A DNA stretch of 64,000 nt from Mucilaginibacter sp. L196 (GTDB taxonomy: Bacteria > Bacteroidota > Bacteroidia > Sphingobacteriales > Sphingobacteriaceae): positions 62,001-126,000 of the forward strand of contig NZ_LMUO01000004.1 of NCBI RefSeq assembly GCF_009765905.1. Direction: 5' to 3'. Within the stretch, counting starts at the first letter, position 1. Each line of letters begins with the position of its first letter. The notes beneath the pieces were generated by a model. That model searched no databases. It worked only from the letters and a program-made list of their open reading frames with translations, and had not been told where the DNA came from. The translations under genes and the position numbers were made by a program. Below, piece after piece: positions 60,318 to 64,000 of this stretch.

Positions 60318-61922
60318 ATGCGAATAATTCTTTTTACATCACTTATCGGACTTGTTTATTTAACGGGCTGTACCAAAGCACAGTTGAACAATATCAATAC
60401 GGATCCTACAAAGTCAACCGCAACAAACTTCGACCCCAACGATTTGCTTTCAACTGCGCAACTGAATTATGCTAATACCGGTTACTACCAATTGGTATAC
60501 GAAAGTACGATGATGCAGGTACTTGCGTCTACCTATTTTTATTATAACAATGGTGATAAATATATAAACGAGGGCAATTTTACCGACTATCAGGGGGCTA
60601 TCTTTAGCCAGGGTTACACCGAAGCAGGTGACATCAGGCAAATGCAGCAGCTTTGTATGCAGAAGGATTCAGCAAGCTATTCCAATCTCATCAATATTGG
60701 TAATATTATGTTCGTGATGATCTTACAAAGAGTTACCGATATGTATGGCGATTGCCCCTACTCGCAGGCTGACATGGCAGAGCAAGGAATAAAATATCCG
60801 GTTTATGATCACCAGCAGGATATTTATAACGCCATGCTGTCTGAATTGAATAACGCGATCTCCAGACTTGATGTGAATAAGCCCAAACCAACGGCGGACC
60901 TTTTTTATAATGGCGATATCAGCAAATGGAAAAAATTCGGTTATTCATTAATGCTGAGAATAGCCATGCGCCTTACAAAGGTAGACCCAGCCACAGCTCA
61001 GAAATGGGCGCAAACGGCGGCCGCAGGTGGCACGTTTGCCGATGTCAGCGATAATGCGATCGTGCAGACGGATGCCTCTAATGCAAGCAGTCAGAATGGC
61101 TCCTCAATCGCTCTAAGAACGCTTACCGACTATGAACAGGTGAGATGGAGTAAAACATTGATTGATTACTTACGGCTAAATAATGACCCGCGATTAAGCG
61201 TTATTGGCGAAATCCCTCCGGCTGGTCTTTCAAATAATGGTAATGAAAACCTCACAGGTAACCCGGATTCATCATTGCAACAAGGGTTGCCAAACGGCTA
61301 TGACCTGCTGGGCGGCTCAACAGATATCAAGAACTCGCCCGACTATCCCGGCGGTACAGGCTCGGGGGCCGATTTCGCGCCGCTTGGGAATTACTCCCGC
61401 CCCAGAACAAGTGTTTACCTGAACCTTGGAGGCCCAATCTTTGTGCTGACTTATGCAGAAACAGAGTTTTTACTGGCAGAGGCAAGCGCAAGAGGATGGA
61501 ATATAAACGGGACCGCTCAACAACATTACGCTAACGGAGTTACCGGCGCTTTTCAATCGCTTACTCAGTTAAATGCGCAAACGGAAGTAAGTCAACCTTC
61601 GATCACTAACTATTTAAATTCGCATCCTTTAGACATGTCTTCGGTAAGCAATTCGCTTCAGATGATCAATACGCAATATTGGGTAGCGACCGGAACTGAT
61701 TTTAATTTCATTGAAAACTGGTTTAACTGGAAAAGATCCGGATACCCGAATCTTACCCCTATAAATTATCCGGGAAATATAACCATGGGCACAATACCCA
61801 GACGAATGATCTACCTGTCCACTGAAATATTGACAAACCCGGTGAATTACAAAGCCGCTGTTGCACGATTACAAGGTGGCGATGTTTTGACAGCAAGAGT
61901 TTGGTGGGATACAGGTAATTAA
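60318..61922 (+). CDS. SusD/RagB family nutrient-binding lipoprotein
   Basis: A 534-residue surface lipoprotein with lipobox VYLTGCTKAQ (Cys18). Helical SusD features include LMLRIAMRLTKVDPATAQKW, FVLTYAETEFLLAEASARGW and the C-terminal LTARVWWDTGN. It partners the SusC upstream and binds the oligosaccharide of the locus. It shares the subgroup and C-terminus (ARVWWD / TRLWWD) with the SusD at 50054, so the two loci may have arisen by duplication or have related ligands. Confidence 0.93.
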   Translation: MRIILFTSLIGLVYLTGCTKAQLNNINTDPTKSTATNFDPNDLLSTAQLNYANTGYYQLVYESTMMQVLASTYFYYNNGDKYINEGNFTDYQGAIFSQGYTEAGDIRQMQQLCMQKDSASYSNLINIGNIMFVMILQRVTDMYGDCPYSQADMAEQGIKYPVYDHQQDIYNAMLSELNNAISRLDVNKPKPTADLFYNGDISKWKKFGYSLMLRIAMRLTKVDPATAQKWAQTAAAGGTFADVSDNAIVQTDASNASSQNGSSIALRTLTDYEQVRWSKTLIDYLRLNNDPRLSVIGEIPPAGLSNNGNENLTGNPDSSLQQGLPNGYDLLGGSTDIKNSPDYPGGTGSGADFAPLGNYSRPRTSVYLNLGGPIFVLTYAETEFLLAEASARGWNINGTAQQHYANGVTGAFQSLTQLNAQTEVSQPSITNYLNSHPLDMSSVSNSLQMINTQYWVATGTDFNFIENWFNWKRSGYPNLTPINYPGNITMGTIPRRMIYLSTEILTNPVNYKAAVARLQGGDVLTARVWWDTGN

Positions 61923-61961
61923 AAAAACCTACACTTACTCTAAAAAGACATTTTAAAATAA

Positions 61962-62000
61962 AAAGGTTCCTTAGAGTTACCTAAGAAGCTTATTTTGTTT
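61962..62000 (+). terminator. weak terminator after susD
   Basis: A 7-bp stem with one bulge (TTCcTTAG, 61967-61974; CTAAGAA, 61981-61987), loop AGTTAC, then GCTTATTTTGTTTTG. It is only a moderate match to a Rho-independent terminator. Confidence 0.35.
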
Positions 62001-62205
62001 TGTGATACTACCTGAATTCGAACAAGAGGACACAAGGATTTTCAGACGCTTAGCCTATTTAAATATATCGCTTATAATGAAAATGGATTTAATAATTTCA
62101 CCACTTTTTACAAATTTTTCAAACAAATAACCCGCAAAAGGATTGCCTTGATCAACAAGAAATATTAATTTTCTTTTTCATAAGTGTTATTTTAACAATT
62201 ATAAT

Positions 62206-62213
62206 TATATTTG
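62206..62213 (+). promoter_or_regulatory. candidate -7 box of the GH127 gene
   Basis: TATATTTG matches TAnnTTTG perfectly. No TTTG is found about 20 bases upstream. The 209 bases to the ATG at 62423 would form a long leader, possibly regulated. Confidence 0.4.
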
Positions 62214-62422
62214 GGATTTATAAGCCTGTTTCCTCCAATTATTATAGACTGAATTTTATCTAGTAGCTCATTATTTGAGTTTCAATCACTTGATATTGGT
62301 AGGCATAATTATTATGTCAAACCGAAAACTACCTTCAGTAGCGATTCAGGATATTACTGGCATTGGAAAGTGGTTAGGACCTTAAACAAGATATAAAACA
62401 CTTTGGAAACACCTAGTTGATT

Positions 62423-64000
62423 ATGAAATATATATTGATCCTATTTTTCTTTCTATACATTTCAGTTGATGCTCAAAAAGCAACCAAGTTGAATGCTTTT
62501 CCTTTACAGGACGTAAAACTATTGCCGGGAATATTTAAAGACGCCGAAATCACTGACTTTAATTATATGATGGCGATGAGCCCGGACAGGCTTCTGGCTC
62601 CATATCGCCGTGAAGCCGGATTACGACCAAAAGCGAAGAGCTATCCGAACTGGGAAGATTCAGGCTTGGATGGCCACATGGCGGGTCATTACCTTTCGGC
62701 CTTATCGATGATGTATGCTTCGACAGGAGATAACCGGCTACTGGAACGGCTGGATTATATGATTAGTGAACTTAAAATATGCCAGGATAAAAACGGTGAC
62801 GGCTACGTTGGAGGAGTTCCTGGAAGTAAGGAATTATGGGCACAGGTGAGGGCGGGAAATCTAACAGATTTTAATAAGAAATGGGTCCCTTTCTACAACA
62901 TCCATAAAGTTTTTGCCGGTTTGCGTGATGCTTACTTATATACGGGAAATAAAACCGCTAAGCTAATGCTGATCAAATTCGCCGATTGGTTTGTGAATAT
63001 AAGTTCCTCGCTATCTCAACAAAAAATACAGGAAATACTTCAAACAGAACAAGGCGGCATAAATGAAGTCCTGGCGGACGTTTATGGCATCACAGGTGAC
63101 AAAAAATATCTTTTGGCTGCATATAGTTTCTCACATCAATCGTTACTACTTCCGCTCGAACACGGCCGTGACGAGCTTAATAACCTTCATGCCAATACAC
63201 AAATACCCAAGGTTATTGGGTTCAAACGAATAGCAGATTTAAATAACGATACCAGCTACAATAAGGCCGCCCTGTTTTTTTGGCAAACCGTTACAGAACA
63301 CCGGTCAGTGGCTATTGGTGGAAACAGCGTAAGGGAGCACTTTAATCCATCGGACGATTTTTCGACGATGATAGCCAGTGTTGAAGGACCCGAGACCTGT
63401 AATTCTTATAACATGCTGAAACTTACAGAAGCATTGTACTTTTCTGATCCTAAACCAAGTTATATCGACTACTATGAAAGAGTGCTTTATAACCATATCC
63501 TTTCATCAGAAAGAATTGGAAAAGGGGGATTTGTTTATTTTACGCCAATGCGGCCGGGCCACTACCGGGTTTATTCCCAACCACAAAGCAGCATGTGGTG
63601 CTGTGTAGGCACCGGCATGGAAAATCACGCGAAATATGGTAAATTGATATACGCCTATAAAAACAACGATCTATATGTTAACCTTTTTATCGCATCCCAA
63701 TTAAACTGGCGGCAAAAAGGATTAAAATTAACACAATCTACCTCATTTCCTGAAAGTGAAAACACAACAATTAAAGTTGATGCGGTACCAAATGGGTCTT
63801 TCGCTATAAATATAAGATACCCTTCCTGGGTAAGGACAGGAAACCTGACGGTGTTAGTAAACGGCCAAAAGCTAAATGTTGCCCAAAAGCCGTCAACGTA
63901 CATCACCATTAAGCGGACCTGGAAAAAAGGAGATATAGTATCCGTTCATTTGCCGATGCAAAACACAATTGAGCGGTTGACAGATAGCTCGAACTACGAG
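62423..64000 (+). CDS. GH127/DUF1680 beta-L-arabinofuranosidase-like enzyme, truncated by window end
   Basis: An ATG at 62423 opens a frame of 526 residues with no stop to the window end, so the 3' end is missing. A signal peptide ends near DAQKA (residue 19). GH127 marks: PDRLLAPYRREAGL, GLDGHMAGHYLSALSMMYASTGD, NLTDFNKKWVPFYNIHKVFAGL, EGPETCNSYNML with Glu324 and Cys326, and MWCCVGTGMENHAKYG with Cys393-Cys394. In HypBA1 the equivalent Cys417 is the nucleophile and the Cys/Glu set binds zinc; all are kept here. It would remove beta-L-arabinofuranose. GH146 is the main alternative family. It follows the STN-SusC locus. Confidence 0.88.
   Translation, partial: MKYILILFFFLYISVDAQKATKLNAFPLQDVKLLPGIFKDAEITDFNYMMAMSPDRLLAPYRREAGLRPKAKSYPNWEDSGLDGHMAGHYLSALSMMYASTGDNRLLERLDYMISELKICQDKNGDGYVGGVPGSKELWAQVRAGNLTDFNKKWVPFYNIHKVFAGLRDAYLYTGNKTAKLMLIKFADWFVNISSSLSQQKIQEILQTEQGGINEVLADVYGITGDKKYLLAAYSFSHQSLLLPLEHGRDELNNLHANTQIPKVIGFKRIADLNNDTSYNKAALFFWQTVTEHRSVAIGGNSVREHFNPSDDFSTMIASVEGPETCNSYNMLKLTEALYFSDPKPSYIDYYERVLYNHILSSERIGKGGFVYFTPMRPGHYRVYSQPQSSMWCCVGTGMENHAKYGKLIYAYKNNDLYVNLFIASQLNWRQKGLKLTQSTSFPESENTTIKVDAVPNGSFAINIRYPSWVRTGNLTVLVNGQKLNVAQKPSTYITIKRTWKKGDIVSVHLPMQNTIERLTDSSNYE

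Larger units (their letters stand above)
61923..62422. other. 500-base gap between susD and GH127
   Basis: After susD: a weak hairpin (61967-61987: TTCcTTAG / CTAAGAA with a T-rich tail) may end its transcript. A -7 box TATATTTG is at 62206-62213, leaving a leader of about 200 bases before the GH127 start. A 23-codon frame at 62314-62385 (MSNRKLPSVAIQDITGIGKW...) is probably not a gene. Confidence 0.55.

Noticed and set aside
62314-62385. 23-codon frame in the leader of the GH127 gene
   Set aside because: Could be a leader peptide but has no attenuator hairpin next to it and no recognisable pattern.

Overview
The window comes from a Bacteroidota genome, most likely family Sphingobacteriaceae and close to Mucilaginibacter or Pedobacter. 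The assignment rests on SusC/SusD pairs, gliding-type GldA/GldFG transport genes, DUF4397 and DUF5686 proteins, glycoside hydrolases of families 2, 3, 18, 92, 109 and 127, promoters of the TAnnTTTG type, and dispersed REP-like and MITE-like palindromes. No tool was run; the genus is an inference from protein content and style. No rRNA, tRNA, CRISPR array, transposase or phage gene was seen.

Layout. 1-10 kb is core and household: rpsT with a textbook promoter, a GH109-type Gfo/Idh protein, a three-gene secreted-protein cluster, DedA, a pair of overlapping DUF4397 lipoproteins, dnaN, and gldA with a fused gldF-gldG. 10-20 kb holds an AT-rich TPR/WG-repeat membrane protein, a flavodoxin reductase-like enzyme, glyS, a YD-like repeat protein, a catalytic/non-catalytic M16 peptidase pair, an OsmC protein and an Old Yellow Enzyme. 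Two near-identical composite palindromes of about 137 bp lie in opposite orientation on either side of the glyS-osmC block. 20-32 kb holds a dienelactone hydrolase, a cation/proton antiporter, a zinc-ribbon protein, ssb, a possible 32-residue membrane peptide, an aromatic amino acid hydroxylase with an SDR partner, a flippase-like protein, an ArsR-OYE operon and a GH3 glucosidase. 32-40 kb holds a nested MITE, a DUF1348 protein, a gluconokinase-like FGGY kinase, an S53 peptidase, a glycosyltransferase, and a four-gene operon ending in a histidine kinase and LuxR regulator.

40-64 kb is a carbohydrate-use island. On the minus strand: SusC, SusD, GH92, Endo H-like GH18, DUF5686, GH2. GH92 plus an endo-beta-N-acetylglucosaminidase points to high-mannose N-glycans. 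Divergent from it, on the plus strand: an ECF sigma factor (TTG start), a FecR anti-sigma factor, an STN-domain SusC and a SusD, then a GH127-type beta-L-arabinofuranosidase that runs off the right edge. The two loci share one 335-bp divergent intergenic region. The second receptor carries the STN domain needed to signal through FecR to the sigma factor; the first does not. A reasonable reading is that the island targets glycoproteins, for example mannose- and arabinose-decorated plant cell-wall proteins, but the substrate is inferred, not shown.
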